Of a stretch of DNA of 64,000 bases, positions 18,391-28,076 are shown in pieces. How positions within the stretch are numbered: the stretch's first letter is position 1; each line of letters begins with the position of its first letter. The position numbers and the translations under genes were made by a program. A model generated the notes under the pieces. The model was not told where the DNA came from. It saw only the letters and a program-made list of their open reading frames with translations, and did no database searches. Source of the stretch: Pseudidiomarina halophila (GTDB lineage Bacteria; Pseudomonadota; Gammaproteobacteria; Enterobacterales; Alteromonadaceae); assembly GCF_003987215.1 (NCBI RefSeq), contig NZ_PIPW01000004.1, positions 1 through 64,000 on the forward strand. The letters are read 5' to 3'.

Positions 18391-18395
18391 CTCCT
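18391..18395 (-). promoter_or_regulatory. Ribosome binding site that decides the AUU start of pcnB
   Basis: AGGAG (minus strand) stands 8 bases before the ATT codon at 18382-18380. The frame is closed by a TGA at 18400-18398, and no ATG, GTG or TTG with usable spacing exists. This site therefore fixes the non-canonical start. Confidence 0.75.
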
Positions 18396-18448
18396 AATCA
18401 AACCTCTGGTGTAGCTATATACTGCGTATTGTAGCGGGTACTGAAGCA

Positions 18449-19300
18449 TCAGGAAAGATACTTTGCCCGCCACGCTATGGTTGCTTGCTGCAATAACTCA
18501 GCGCTTGAGTTACTTGGCTCAATACCAGTAAGTTCTAAAAAATCAAACGCCGCGCCGAGTTGCTCTGGAACATTGTTGGCCTGTAAGGCTGGCGCGTGAT
18601 TTTGTTTACTGAGCTTACGCCCGCTTGGATCAAGCGCCAGCGGCACGTGGGCAAACCGTGGTTCGCGGTTACTGAGTTGCCGCCACAACGCCAGTTGCCA
18701 ACTGGTCGCCGTTAACAGATCTGCGCCACGGACAATATCGGTAACGCCCTGGGCATGATCATCGACGACCACCGCAAGCTGGTAGGTATACAGCTGGTCA
18801 CGCCGGAACAACAGGAAGTCTTCTCGGGCAAACAGTGGCTCGAGAGTGACGTCGCCCCGCAGACGGTCGTTGAATTTGGTAGTTGGCTGGTCATTTCGAA
18901 AACGCACGGCGCTGCCGGTTGCAGGTCGCTGACGGTTGCGGCAGTAGCCGGTGTAATGGGCGCCGCGTGCCTTAATTTGTTTGCGCGTGCAGGTGCAGAA
19001 GTAGGTCAAACCCTGTGCGTGTAGCTGTTCGAGCGCATCCTGATAGGCCGGGTCACGTTCAGATTGATACCACACATCGCCATCCCAGTGCAGGCCGTGC
19101 TGGTCAAGCTGAGTTAAAATAGTATCGGCAGCGCCGGCAACGGCGCGTGGTTTATCGACATCTTCAATGCGTACCAACCACCGGCCGGCATGCGCTTGTG
19201 CGTCGAGATAGCTGGCTACAGCAGCCACCAGCGAGCCAAAATGAAGAGGCCCCGACGGGGTCGGGGCAAAGCGTCCGCAATACGGGAGACCTGTCGCCAT
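18449..19300 (-). CDS. gluQ: Glutamyl-Q tRNA(Asp) synthetase
   Basis: Truncated GluRS paralogue that attaches glutamate to queuosine of tRNA(Asp) rather than charging a 3' end. 283 residues. HIGH-type PSGPLHFGSL at 15-24, KMSKS-type GRKLSKQNH, and the zinc site C102, C104, Y116, C120 matching the E. coli ligands. No anticodon-binding domain, as expected. It starts 1 base after the dksA stop codon, the classic dksA-gluQ operon, where gluQ expression depends on dksA transcription. Confidence 0.96.
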   Translation of the reverse strand: MATGLPYCGRFAPTPSGPLHFGSLVAAVASYLDAQAHAGRWLVRIEDVDKPRAVAGAADTILTQLDQHGLHWDGDVWYQSERDPAYQDALEQLHAQGLTYFCTCTRKQIKARGAHYTGYCRNRQRPATGSAVRFRNDQPTTKFNDRLRGDVTLEPLFAREDFLLFRRDQLYTYQLAVVVDDHAQGVTDIVRGADLLTATSWQLALWRQLSNREPRFAHVPLALDPSGRKLSKQNHAPALQANNVPEQLGAAFDFLELTGIEPSNSSAELLQQATIAWRAKYLS

Positions 19301-19301
19301 A

Positions 19302-19754
19302 TCAGGCGCCGGTCATTTGCTTCTCTTTAATTTCCGCCAGGGTCTTGCAGTCGACACAGAGGTCAGCTGTAGGCCGGGCTTCGAGCCGGCGAATACCAAT
19401 TTCGATGCCACAAGAATCACAGAAACCAAAGTCATCTGCTTCAATTTTTTGCAGCGTTTTTTCGATTTTCTTGATCAGTTTACGCTCGCGGTCGCGGGTG
19501 CGTAGCTCGATGCTGAACTCTTCTTCTTGCGCAGCACGATCAACGGGATCAGGAAAGTTAGCCGCTTCATCTTTCATGTGATGCACGGTGCGATCCACTT
19601 CCTCGCGCAGCTGGTTACGCCATACTTCCAGAATTTTTCGGAAGTGCGCGCGCTGCTTTTCGTTCATGTACTCTTCGTTTGGCTTCTCCTGATAAGGTTC
19701 TAAGCCAGCTTGTGCCAAAATGCCATGAGCTTTTTTCGGCGTTCCTTGAGGCAT
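19302..19754 (-). CDS. dksA: RNA polymerase-binding transcription factor DksA
   Basis: Binds the RNA polymerase secondary channel and works with ppGpp in the stringent response. 150 residues, very close to E. coli DksA. Coiled coil at about 36-110 with the tip DPVD (D69, D72), and a C4 zinc finger C112, C115, C133, C136. AGGAG lies 7 bases upstream of the ATG. Followed by gluQ (1 base). Confidence 0.98.
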   Translation of the reverse strand: MPQGTPKKAHGILAQAGLEPYQEKPNEEYMNEKQRAHFRKILEVWRNQLREEVDRTVHHMKDEAANFPDPVDRAAQEEEFSIELRTRDRERKLIKKIEKTLQKIEADDFGFCDSCGIEIGIRRLEARPTADLCVDCKTLAEIKEKQMTGA

Positions 19755-19828
19755 TGTGGATCTCCTGTATGAGATGATTCTTCAAAAAAGGTCGGTACAT
19801 ATACCAGAAAGCCAGACCCTTCGCAATT

Positions 19829-20551
19829 TTATTTGCTGGGTAATTCGCCAACTGCATAAATGCCTTGCGGCGTTATATCGGTTTGCAGTGCATAAAATTC
19901 AACCCCCAGCTGTTTAGCCTCAACAGCGAGGGCAGCATAGCCCGGGTCAATATGTGCTGCGGCCTGCACAGTGTTAACGTCACTATGCAGCACACAGTAG
20001 ATTACCGCAGCACGATGCCCGTCACGGCGCATGTCGATCAGACTATGTAAGTGCTCACTTGCGCGTTTACTTACTGTGTCGGGGAAGTAGCCCTGCTGCT
20101 GCTCGGCCAAAGTGACACTTTTAACCTCAACAAAAATCCGCTGGCCCTCGCTATCCATACCCTGCCAGTCAATCCGGCGGTTATCGTAGCCGTAACGCTG
20201 CTCGGCGCGAAGTTCTGTTAAGGGTCCGATCCCTTCAAATAAAGCTGTTTGCAGCGCCTCGCCGACGACCGCGTTGGCCCGTTGAGTGTTGACGCAAAGG
20301 CGCGCGCCAGTTGCAGTTCTGGCCAACTCCCAGGTGTAGCGGTACTTGCGCTTAGGGTTTGCTGAAGCGCTTAACCAAACCCGCATGCCTGCTTCGGCGC
20401 AGCCCGTCATAGCGCCTGTATTTGGGCAGTGGACGGTCAATGCTTGCTCTGGCGTAGCGTGTTCAGGCCAGTCCGGATGGTAGACATCGGCGAGGAAACG
20501 CTTGTAGCGGCGGACCAAAAAAGCCTCGCGCAAAGGGTTGTCAAACTGCAT
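19829..20551 (-). CDS. sfsA: SfsA family DNA-binding/nuclease-like protein
   Basis: A 240-residue SfsA homologue, described in E. coli as sugar fermentation stimulation protein; the precise activity is unclear, but a nuclease-like fold is proposed. Conserved RYKRFLADV, LTVHCPNTGAMTGC, KRKYRYTWEL, RIDW and FVEVKSVTLAE segments, the last two resembling a PD-(D/E)XK core. I chose the ATG at 20551 because GAGG lies 6 bases upstream; earlier in-frame ATGs at 20563 and 20599 would add unconserved residues. The sfsA-dksA neighbourhood is conserved. Confidence 0.93.
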   Translation of the reverse strand: MQFDNPLREAFLVRRYKRFLADVYHPDWPEHATPEQALTVHCPNTGAMTGCAEAGMRVWLSASANPKRKYRYTWELARTATGARLCVNTQRANAVVGEALQTALFEGIGPLTELRAEQRYGYDNRRIDWQGMDSEGQRIFVEVKSVTLAEQQQGYFPDTVSKRASEHLHSLIDMRRDGHRAAVIYCVLHSDVNTVQAAAHIDPGYAALAVEAKQLGVEFYALQTDITPQGIYAVGELPSK

Positions 20552-20620
20552 TGCCAGCCTCATATAGTTGCAATACGATATACTTAAATTGATTCGCAAC
20601 CTTAATGGGAGCTGTAAAGC

Positions 20621-21916
20621 ATGTCTACTGCATTAGCCGTATTTGTTGTTAAGCAAGAATTTTCTGACGCCGCCTGGAAAAAGAGTGCCGCCGTAATTAT
20701 GGGCGAGCAGGGCGCGACCATTTATGTCGGTAGTGACGAAGCGGAAAACTTACGAAAGATTCAAAAAGCCGGACGGCAGCTGGATTCACTCGGCGTGAGC
20801 AAAGTACAGCTGCAGGGCGACGACTGGGATTTCGAACGGCAATGGGCGTTTGCCAACGGCTATACAGACACTCGCAGCAAAAACTCGATCCAGTGGGCCA
20901 GTGATGCCGATACTCTGGGATCTATGCGTGAGCTGGTGAACTGGTCGCGCGAGCTGACGAACCTGCCACCTGCGGATATTTACCCGGCATCCCTGGCAAA
21001 ACGCGTATCGGAAAAGCTCGAAGCTATCGCGCCAGAACATGTCAGCTCCCGGGTTATCTCCGGTGATGAGCTGCTTGATGAAGGTTGGGTTGGCATTCAC
21101 ACCGTAGGCCGTGCCAGCAAGCACAAGCCGTGTATGCTGATTGTTGATTACAATCCCAGCCAACAGGACGATGCGCCTGTTGATGTGGTTCTGGTTGGTA
21201 AAGGCATTACCTTTGACTCGGGTGGCTACAGCATCAAGTCAAGCGAAGGCATGTTAGCAATGAAGTGCGACATGGGCGGTGCCGCAACAGTAGCTGGCGC
21301 GCTTGGTCTGGCCATGCAAAAAGGCTTGCAAAAACGGGTACAGCTGGTGCTGTGCTGTGCAGAAAACCTGATTGATGGTACTGCTTATAAACTCGGTGAC
21401 GTTATCACCTACAAAAATGGCACCACCGTGGAAGTGGTCAATACTGACGCCGAAGGTCGGCTGGTTCTCGCCGATGGCTTGCAGTACGCCGGTGAAGTCG
21501 GCGCCAGACTGGTGATGGATGCTGCTACCTTAACTGGTGCGGCGCAGATGGCCGTAGGTAACGAGTACAATGCGCTGTTTAGTGTCGACGATGAGCTGGC
21601 CAACAAAGCCTTAGCCACTGCGGCGCAACAACGTGAGAATCTATGGCGACTACCACTGCATAACTGGCATAAAGAAAATACTCCTTCGGCGTTTGCGGAT
21701 TGTGCTAATAGTCGGCCGCAAAAAGGTGGCGGTGCTGGCGGCGCGAGTAACGCAGCGGGCTTCCTGTTACGTTTTGCGCCAAATGAAGGGAAAGGCTGGC
21801 TGCATTTCGATATAGCCGGTGCTTACCACAACAGTGCCAACGCCATGTGGGCAACGGGCGCAACAGCGCTGGGTATGCGTACCATAGCGGCGTTGTTGCA
21901 ATCTGCTAACGACTAA
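20621..21916 (+). CDS. pepB: Aminopeptidase B (M17 leucyl aminopeptidase family)
   Basis: Cytoplasmic dinuclear metallo-aminopeptidase that trims N-terminal residues from peptides. 431 residues (E. coli PepB 427). Active-site features: K194 and D199 in GKGITFDSGG, D217 in KCDMGG, and the M17 signature NTDAEGRL at 274-281. GGGAG is 9 bases upstream of the ATG. Divergent from sfsA across 69 bases that contain a TATACT -10 at 20579-20584 without a clear -35. The hrpB start codon follows its stop codon directly. Confidence 0.96.
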   Translation: MSTALAVFVVKQEFSDAAWKKSAAVIMGEQGATIYVGSDEAENLRKIQKAGRQLDSLGVSKVQLQGDDWDFERQWAFANGYTDTRSKNSIQWASDADTLGSMRELVNWSRELTNLPPADIYPASLAKRVSEKLEAIAPEHVSSRVISGDELLDEGWVGIHTVGRASKHKPCMLIVDYNPSQQDDAPVDVVLVGKGITFDSGGYSIKSSEGMLAMKCDMGGAATVAGALGLAMQKGLQKRVQLVLCCAENLIDGTAYKLGDVITYKNGTTVEVVNTDAEGRLVLADGLQYAGEVGARLVMDAATLTGAAQMAVGNEYNALFSVDDELANKALATAAQQRENLWRLPLHNWHKENTPSAFADCANSRPQKGGGAGGASNAAGFLLRFAPNEGKGWLHFDIAGAYHNSANAMWATGATALGMRTIAALLQSAND

Positions 21917-24400
21917 GTGGACACCCCCACAGATTTGCCTGTTGCTGCGCTGGTTCCTGAGGTTCTGGCGCAGCTTGATGGTGCTAAGCTGGTACTACAG
22001 GCACCGCCCGGCGCCGGTAAATCCACTTACCTTCCATTAGCATTACTGCAGCAGGGCCATTGGCAACAGCAGCGGATCCTGCTGCTACAGCCACGGCGTC
22101 TGGCTGCGATTACCATCGCTCATTATCTTGCTGAACAACTCAATGAACCCGTCGGTCAAAGCGTTGGCTACCATGTCCGTGGTGAGCAAAGGTTTCAGGC
22201 GGATACCCGGCTGCTGGTGATCACCGAAGGTATTTTTGTCCAGTACCTGCAGCAGGATCCAGAACTACGCGATGTTGCTGTGGTGCTTTTCGATGAATTT
22301 CATGAACGTAATTTATTCAGTGACCTTGGTCTGGCGATGCTGCTTGAGGCTTTGCCATTGCGACCTGATCTGGGTTTGTTAATTATGTCTGCCACATTAC
22401 CTGCACAAACTATTGCTGCCTGGTTGGGTGATGCTAAGGTTCTGCAAAGTGCGGGGCGGCAGCATCCGATTACTCTGCATCATCGGCCCCCGAAAGCGGG
22501 GCATGACTGGCTACCCCATTGTGCCCAGGTCATCGGTGAAGCTTTACAAACTGCCGAGCGCGGAGTGCTGGTGTTTTTGCCGGGCTGGCGTGAAATCCAC
22601 CAGTTGCATCAGCGCTTACAACTTCCTGCCGAAGTGTTGCCATTACACCGGCAGCTACCTCTGGCTGCCCAACAAGCCGCATTACGGGAGCTACCTGCAG
22701 GCCAAAAAAAGGTGGTACTGGCGACTAACATTGCCGAAACCAGTCTCACCATTCCCGGAATTGATGTGGTGGTCGACAGTGGTCGCGAGCGGCGCTCGAT
22801 TTTTTATCCCCGGCATGGCATCAGTCGCTTACAGACACAGCGCATCAGTAAAGCATCCGCAACACAACGAGCCGGGCGGGCTGGCCGGCTTGGTCCCGGG
22901 CAATGCTACCGGCTCTGGAGTCAGAGCGACGAGCAGAGTATGCGTGACTACGATGATCCGGCTCTGGTCACTGATGATCTCAGTAGCGCCGCATTGGAAG
23001 CCAAGCGTTGGGGATCTGAATTGCAGGATTTGCAGTTTTTATCCCCACCGAACGCCGTGCATGTGCAGGTCGCTAATCAGCAGTTAAAAGCGCTGGGTAT
23101 CCTCGATGGGCAGGAGCAGTTGACGGGCTTAGGCGAGCGGGTGGCAAGTTATGGCGCGGAGCCGCGTATTGCCCGCATTGCTGTTGCGGTCGAACAGGAA
23201 AGTGAAAAGCGGCGTGGTGAAGCTGCGTTACTGCTGGCCCAACTTGAGCATCCGCCGCGGCAGCCAGAGCAGTTTCCTCTTAGTGCGGAAAAGTTACAGG
23301 GCGAGGCGCGTAAGCGCTGGAAGTTTTGGTGCCAGAAGTTTCGGGTAAAATCATCAGTCACTGATCTGTCAGCTGCCGCAGCTATCGGGTTAGCACTTTG
23401 GGGCTATGGCGACCGCATCGCCCGCCGCCGCGGTGAGGCGAATAACCCGGGTACCAGTTATCGCATGGCATACGGCGGTGGCGCAAAATTCCATCATGCC
23501 GATGGCCGCGGCGGTGATGAGTGGTTGCTGGTACTGACCATGAATTTCAGTGAAGCACAGTCGGATGCCATCATCGGCTGTGCCTTGCCATTAACTCCGG
23601 CCGATTTGCAGCACCCGGCATTGACCCTGGCGTGGCAGCAAGAATTGCAGCTTAGTGGTCCTAAGCAACGCTTTGAAATCGTCGAAGTGCAACGGCTCGG
23701 CGCCTTGCTGGTGGCCCAGCGCGCCGCCAGAGTACAGCCAGGTAATGCTGAGCGGGTACAGCTGCTGGTTAACTACGTGCAGGCGAATAACAGTGAGGTG
23801 ATTAACTGGCAGTCGGTGACGGAGTTATTAGCTCGTTTGCGGCTTGCGCAAAAACACCTGGCAGCACATGAGCAGCAGGCCTGGCCTGATTTCAGTAATG
23901 CTACCTTACTTAATGAGCTGACAGTGTGGGCGGCTCCTTACTGGCAGGCGATCAAAAACCTCGAGGAGTTGCGGCGCTGGTCTCCTGCGCAAGCACTGCT
24001 GGCGCGGCTTAATTACCAGCAACAGCAGTTGCTCGATGAACTTTGTCCTCAGCATTGGGTTGCGCCAAGTGGTCACCGCCATCGTATCCACTACCACGCT
24101 GATGAAGCTGAGAGTGCAACGAATGCGGCAACCAGCGTCAGAGCCAGTGTCGCACTGAAACTGCAGGAAGTATTCGGCGCGCCAGTATCACCCACCATCT
24201 GCCGCGGCGAGGTGACCTTAACGCTGGAGTTGTTATCGCCTGCGGGCCGACCGTTGCAGCGCACCAGCGATCTGGCAAGCTTTTGGCAGAATGCTTATCA
24301 GCAGGTGAAAAAGGAAATGAAAGGCCGCTACCCCAAACATCCGTGGCCAGATGACCCGCAACAAGCGCTGGCCACCCGTAAGACCAATCGCTTTCTTTAA
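21917..24400 (+). CDS. hrpB: ATP-dependent RNA helicase HrpB
   Basis: A DEAH-family helicase of 827 residues. Walker A APPGAGKST at 29-37, DEFH box at 126-129, motif VI QRAGRAGR, then the helicase-associated and HrpB C-terminal domains ending in GRYPKHPWPDDP. Its cellular role is poorly defined. Start is GTG immediately after the pepB TAA with no spacer; the N-terminus LPVAALVPE fits E. coli HrpB (LPVAAVLPE), supporting this start. No clear ribosome site, so translation is probably coupled to pepB. mrcB follows, as in E. coli. Confidence 0.95.
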   Translation: MDTPTDLPVAALVPEVLAQLDGAKLVLQAPPGAGKSTYLPLALLQQGHWQQQRILLLQPRRLAAITIAHYLAEQLNEPVGQSVGYHVRGEQRFQADTRLLVITEGIFVQYLQQDPELRDVAVVLFDEFHERNLFSDLGLAMLLEALPLRPDLGLLIMSATLPAQTIAAWLGDAKVLQSAGRQHPITLHHRPPKAGHDWLPHCAQVIGEALQTAERGVLVFLPGWREIHQLHQRLQLPAEVLPLHRQLPLAAQQAALRELPAGQKKVVLATNIAETSLTIPGIDVVVDSGRERRSIFYPRHGISRLQTQRISKASATQRAGRAGRLGPGQCYRLWSQSDEQSMRDYDDPALVTDDLSSAALEAKRWGSELQDLQFLSPPNAVHVQVANQQLKALGILDGQEQLTGLGERVASYGAEPRIARIAVAVEQESEKRRGEAALLLAQLEHPPRQPEQFPLSAEKLQGEARKRWKFWCQKFRVKSSVTDLSAAAAIGLALWGYGDRIARRRGEANNPGTSYRMAYGGGAKFHHADGRGGDEWLLVLTMNFSEAQSDAIIGCALPLTPADLQHPALTLAWQQELQLSGPKQRFEIVEVQRLGALLVAQRAARVQPGNAERVQLLVNYVQANNSEVINWQSVTELLARLRLAQKHLAAHEQQAWPDFSNATLLNELTVWAAPYWQAIKNLEELRRWSPAQALLARLNYQQQQLLDELCPQHWVAPSGHRHRIHYHADEAESATNAATSVRASVALKLQEVFGAPVSPTICRGEVTLTLELLSPAGRPLQRTSDLASFWQNAYQQVKKEMKGRYPKHPWPDDPQQALATRKTNRFL

Positions 24401-24481
24401 ATTTAGCGAAAATTATCAGCGAAAGGGTACACATAGCGAAAAAGCACAGTATCCTAGTGAGTCTCTGAAACAGGAACACAG

Positions 24482-26737
24482 ATGCCGATGCGCTTTTTGC
24501 TAAAGACTCTGGCCAAGCTTGCCCTTGCGGTGATCATTACGCTTGGTTTTTACGCCATTTATCTCGACAGTTCGCTGACCAAGCGTTTCGCCAGCGAACG
24601 CTACCAGGCGTCGGCCATCGTCTACGCCCGCCCGCTGACCTTCGAACCCAGCGCGCCGTTACGACTGTCACAGGTGTTGGCAGAGCTGCAGCAGTTGCGT
24701 TATCTGGAAACCAGTGACTTAGCGCAAAGTGGGACCTATCGCCGCAACGGCAATCAGCTGGAGATCCATCGTCGACCTTTTGATTTTGCGTCCGGTCCGG
24801 AGATGGCGCAACGCGTGCGGGTAAGCTTTGCTAATGGGCGTGTGAGTGGGGTCGTGAGTTTACCTGATGGGCGACCGCTAAATCGTTTTCAGCTCGACCC
24901 ACTGGTGCTCGGTCAGGTTACCGGTGATAAGGGTGAAGACCGGCTGTTGGTGGGGCTGGAACGGGTTCCTAATCTGTTAATCGAAACTTTGCTGCTGATA
25001 GAAGATCGCGATTTTTATCATCATGCAGGGGTTTCCTTAAGCTCGATTGGCCGCGCGGCACTGGCGAATATTGTCGCCATGGAAACCGTGCAGGGTGGCA
25101 GCACACTTACTCAGCAACTGGTTAAAAACCTTTATCTGACGCGCGCCCAAACCCTTTGGCGTAAAGCGAATGAAGCATTGATGGCGCTCATCATCGACTT
25201 CCGTTTCAGCAAAAATGAAATCCTTGAAACGTATTTTAATGAAATCTACTTTGGCCAGGACGGTGGCAGGGCGATACATGGCATCGGGCTGGCAAGTCGG
25301 TTTTACTTTGGTAAATCCGTAGAAGAACTGAAACCAGCGGAAATGGCGATGCTGGTGGCTATTGTTAAAGGCCCTTCTTACTATAATCCGCATCGTTACC
25401 CGGAGCGGGTTAAGCAGCGCCGCGATATGATCCTGCAGCTCATGTTCGCTGAGGATTTGCTGTCACAACCGGCGTACCTGGCAGCTCTTGATGAACCATT
25501 GGTGGTGCCTAAGGGACCGCGCGTCGGGCAAACCTGGGCACCGCATTACCTTGCTCAGGTCAAAACCGAATTGAGTCAGCTCAATGTACCTAAGGATTGG
25601 GCTCAGCAGGGACTGCGGGTATTCACCTACTTTGATCCACTGGCACAAAAGATAGCTGAGACCAGTGTGGCCAATCAGTTACCACGGTTGAGCGAGGCGC
25701 AGGAATTACAGGCGGCAGTGGTCATCGCCGAACCGGAACATGCCAGTGTGGTCGCACTGGTCGGTGACCGCAAGCCGCAGCAAGTGGGTTTCAATCGCGC
25801 CACTATGGCGATGCGGCAAGTTGGCTCACTGATAAAACCGACCATTTACGGGTTGGCGCTGGAACAAGGCAGTGGTTATCATCTGGGTACAATTTTAGAA
25901 GATCGGCCGATGGAGTTGCAGGAGGCCGACGGGACCATCTGGAGCCCGAATAATTATGACGGTGAGTTTCGCGGTAGCTTAATGCTTTACGATGCGCTGG
26001 CGCAGTCGCGCAATGTTCCTGCGGTGCGCCTGGGTATGAGCGTTGGCATTCCGGCAATCGTTACCAGGTTGACTGCGGCAGGAATCGACACGCCCATTCC
26101 GGCTGTTCCGTCATTGACCCTGGGCTCAGTCGAGCTGTCACCGCTACAGGTCACTGAACTTTACGGTGTGTGGGCCCAGCAGGGTCGTTACCGCAGCTTT
26201 GCGACGATTCAGGCACTGACGGATCACCGTGGTATTGAGTTTTATCAGCGCCGTCCACCGGCGGGCTATGAAGTCTTTGATGAGGTAACCACGGCATTGG
26301 TTAATTACGGCCTGCGCGGTGTGGTCAATGAAGGCACAGGTAAAGCACTGGCACAACTGTTCGGTGTTGACGCGCTGGCGGGCAAAAGTGGCACCACAAA
26401 TGATTACCGGGATAGCTGGTTTGTGGCCTACGATCAGGACAAACTGGTGACTGTTTGGCTTGGCCGGGATGATAATCAGCCTATTCACCTGACAGGTAGT
26501 TCCGGAGCTTTACCCGTAGTTGCAGAAATTTACAGTCAGCTCGGGGTGCGGGCGTTGGCGACACAACCGCCAGAACCTCTGCAGTTGAGTGCTTTCCATC
26601 CGCAGACGGGTGTTGTCATTCCGCTGGATTGCCCGGAGCAACGACGCTTTCCGGCGTATCCGCAGAACTTGCCGGAACAGGTGAACTGTGAAGGTGAGCT
26701 TGAGGAACGTTCGTGGTGGGAGAAGCTTTTTGATTAA
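24482..26737 (+). CDS. mrcB: Penicillin-binding protein 1B
   Basis: Bifunctional peptidoglycan synthase. Short cytoplasmic tail and membrane helix (about 7-27), UB2H regulator-binding domain (about 45-135), glycosyltransferase GT51 with catalytic E174 in EDRDFYHHAG and GGSTLTQQLVKN (205-216), and transpeptidase with SLIK (S449, K452), SRN (509-511) and KSGT (635-638). 751 residues against 844 in E. coli, the difference being mostly the cytoplasmic tail and the C-terminus. The UB2H domain implies activation by LpoB-type or equivalent factors. An 81-base gap after hrpB may hold a promoter (TATCCT at about 24449), not convincing. Confidence 0.96.
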   Translation: MPMRFLLKTLAKLALAVIITLGFYAIYLDSSLTKRFASERYQASAIVYARPLTFEPSAPLRLSQVLAELQQLRYLETSDLAQSGTYRRNGNQLEIHRRPFDFASGPEMAQRVRVSFANGRVSGVVSLPDGRPLNRFQLDPLVLGQVTGDKGEDRLLVGLERVPNLLIETLLLIEDRDFYHHAGVSLSSIGRAALANIVAMETVQGGSTLTQQLVKNLYLTRAQTLWRKANEALMALIIDFRFSKNEILETYFNEIYFGQDGGRAIHGIGLASRFYFGKSVEELKPAEMAMLVAIVKGPSYYNPHRYPERVKQRRDMILQLMFAEDLLSQPAYLAALDEPLVVPKGPRVGQTWAPHYLAQVKTELSQLNVPKDWAQQGLRVFTYFDPLAQKIAETSVANQLPRLSEAQELQAAVVIAEPEHASVVALVGDRKPQQVGFNRATMAMRQVGSLIKPTIYGLALEQGSGYHLGTILEDRPMELQEADGTIWSPNNYDGEFRGSLMLYDALAQSRNVPAVRLGMSVGIPAIVTRLTAAGIDTPIPAVPSLTLGSVELSPLQVTELYGVWAQQGRYRSFATIQALTDHRGIEFYQRRPPAGYEVFDEVTTALVNYGLRGVVNEGTGKALAQLFGVDALAGKSGTTNDYRDSWFVAYDQDKLVTVWLGRDDNQPIHLTGSSGALPVVAEIYSQLGVRALATQPPEPLQLSAFHPQTGVVIPLDCPEQRRFPAYPQNLPEQVNCEGELEERSWWEKLFD

Positions 26738-26765
26738 ACTCCTCACCACCACTAAGACAATGACT

Positions 26766-28055
26766 TTAGTCTTGCTTTAACTCGGCAAAAGCGACGTCTG
26801 CGGCTGCTAAGGTGGCATCAATGTCCGCATCAGTATGAGCTGCGGACATGAAGCCGGCTTCAAATGCCGATGGTGCCAGATAAACCCCCTGGCGCAGCAT
26901 GCTGTGATAGAACTTACGGAAATGCTCCATATTGCACTGCGTCGCCTGAGCATAGCTTGTCACTTTGGCATCCGTACTGAAGAAGAAGCCAAACATAGAG
27001 CCCGCGCGATTGGTGGTAAATGGAATCCCGGCAGCGTCGGCCCGCTCTTGCAGCCCGGTAACTAAACGTTCAACTTTAGCGTTGAGTTGCGGATAAAGTT
27101 GCTCGTCATCGAGCTGTGACAACGCGGCAAGACCGGCGGCCATAGCAACAGGGTTGCCCGACAAGGTTCCGGCCTGATAAACCGGACCTACCGGGGCGAT
27201 GTAATCCATGATTTCACGTTTACCGCCAAAAGCACCCACTGGCATGCCGCCACCGATGACCTTACCTAAGGTGGTTAAGTCAGGTGTGACCTGATAAAAC
27301 TCCTGTGCGCCACCACGCGCAACACGGAAACCTGACATCACTTCATCAAAAATCAATACGCTGCCATAGTCATCACAAATCTCGCGTAAGCCTTCTAAAA
27401 AGCCTGGTGCGGGCGGAATGCAGTTCATATTGCCGGCCACTGGCTCAACGATAATAGTAGCGATGTCGCTGCCATGTTCAGCGAAAATAGCGCGGACCGA
27501 ATCAAGGTCGTTAAAGGTGACCGTCAGGGTGTGTTTGGCAAAATCTTCCGGAATACCCGGCGAGTTAGGTACGCCAAGCGTTAATAAACCCGAACCCGCT
27601 TTAACCAGCAGAGCATCGGCGTGGCCGTGGTAACAACCTTCAAACTTAAGGATCTTGTCGCGTCCCGTGTAGCCACGCGCCAGGCGGATTGCGGTCATAG
27701 TGGCTTCGGTGCCCGAGTTAACCATACGCACCTTCTCGATGGAAGGTACTAAGGCTTTGATCTTCTCCGCCATGGTGATTTCACTAGACGTCGGCGTACC
27801 AAAGCTTAGTCCGCGCTCTACTGCCGCGTGGGTGGCCTCACGAATCGCAGCGTTATTGTGACCTAAAATCATCGGGCCCCAGGAACCCACATAGTCAATG
27901 TAACGTTGGTCATCGGCATCGAACATGTAGGCACCGTCAGCGCGTTCAATGAAGATAGGTGAGCCACCGACACCGTTAAAGGCGCGTACGGGCGAATTAA
28001 CGCCGCCGGGAATGGCGAGCTGAGCTTGGGCAAATAAATCTTCAGATCGAGACAT
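26766..28055 (-). CDS. hemL: Glutamate-1-semialdehyde 2,1-aminomutase
   Basis: PLP enzyme making 5-aminolevulinate in the C5 haem pathway. 429 residues; PLP lysine K265 in [12 protein letters not shown], and cofactor-binding NSGTEATM (113-120) and FDEVMSGFR. Lies 21 bases downstream of pyrB and possibly cotranscribed with it and hemJ. Convergent with mrcB, 28 bases apart; no clear terminator in that gap. Confidence 0.97.
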   Translation of the reverse strand: MSRSEDLFAQAQLAIPGGVNSPVRAFNGVGGSPIFIERADGAYMFDADDQRYIDYVGSWGPMILGHNNAAIREATHAAVERGLSFGTPTSSEITMAEKIKALVPSIEKVRMVNSGTEATMTAIRLARGYTGRDKILKFEGCYHGHADALLVKAGSGLLTLGVPNSPGIPEDFAKHTLTVTFNDLDSVRAIFAEHGSDIATIIVEPVAGNMNCIPPAPGFLEGLREICDDYGSVLIFDEVMSGFRVARGGAQEFYQVTPDLTTLGKVIGGGMPVGAFGGKREIMDYIAPVGPVYQAGTLSGNPVAMAAGLAALSQLDDEQLYPQLNAKVERLVTGLQERADAAGIPFTTNRAGSMFGFFFSTDAKVTSYAQATQCNMEHFRKFYHSMLRQGVYLAPSAFEAGFMSAAHTDADIDATLAAADVAFAELKQD

Positions 28056-28076
28056 CGTGATCCTCTTTACTGTGAG

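Noticed and set aside
26738-26765. Possible terminator between mrcB and hemL (AAGAC / GTCTT)
   Set aside because: Only a 5-bp stem with a 9-10-base loop and no T tract; not supportable.
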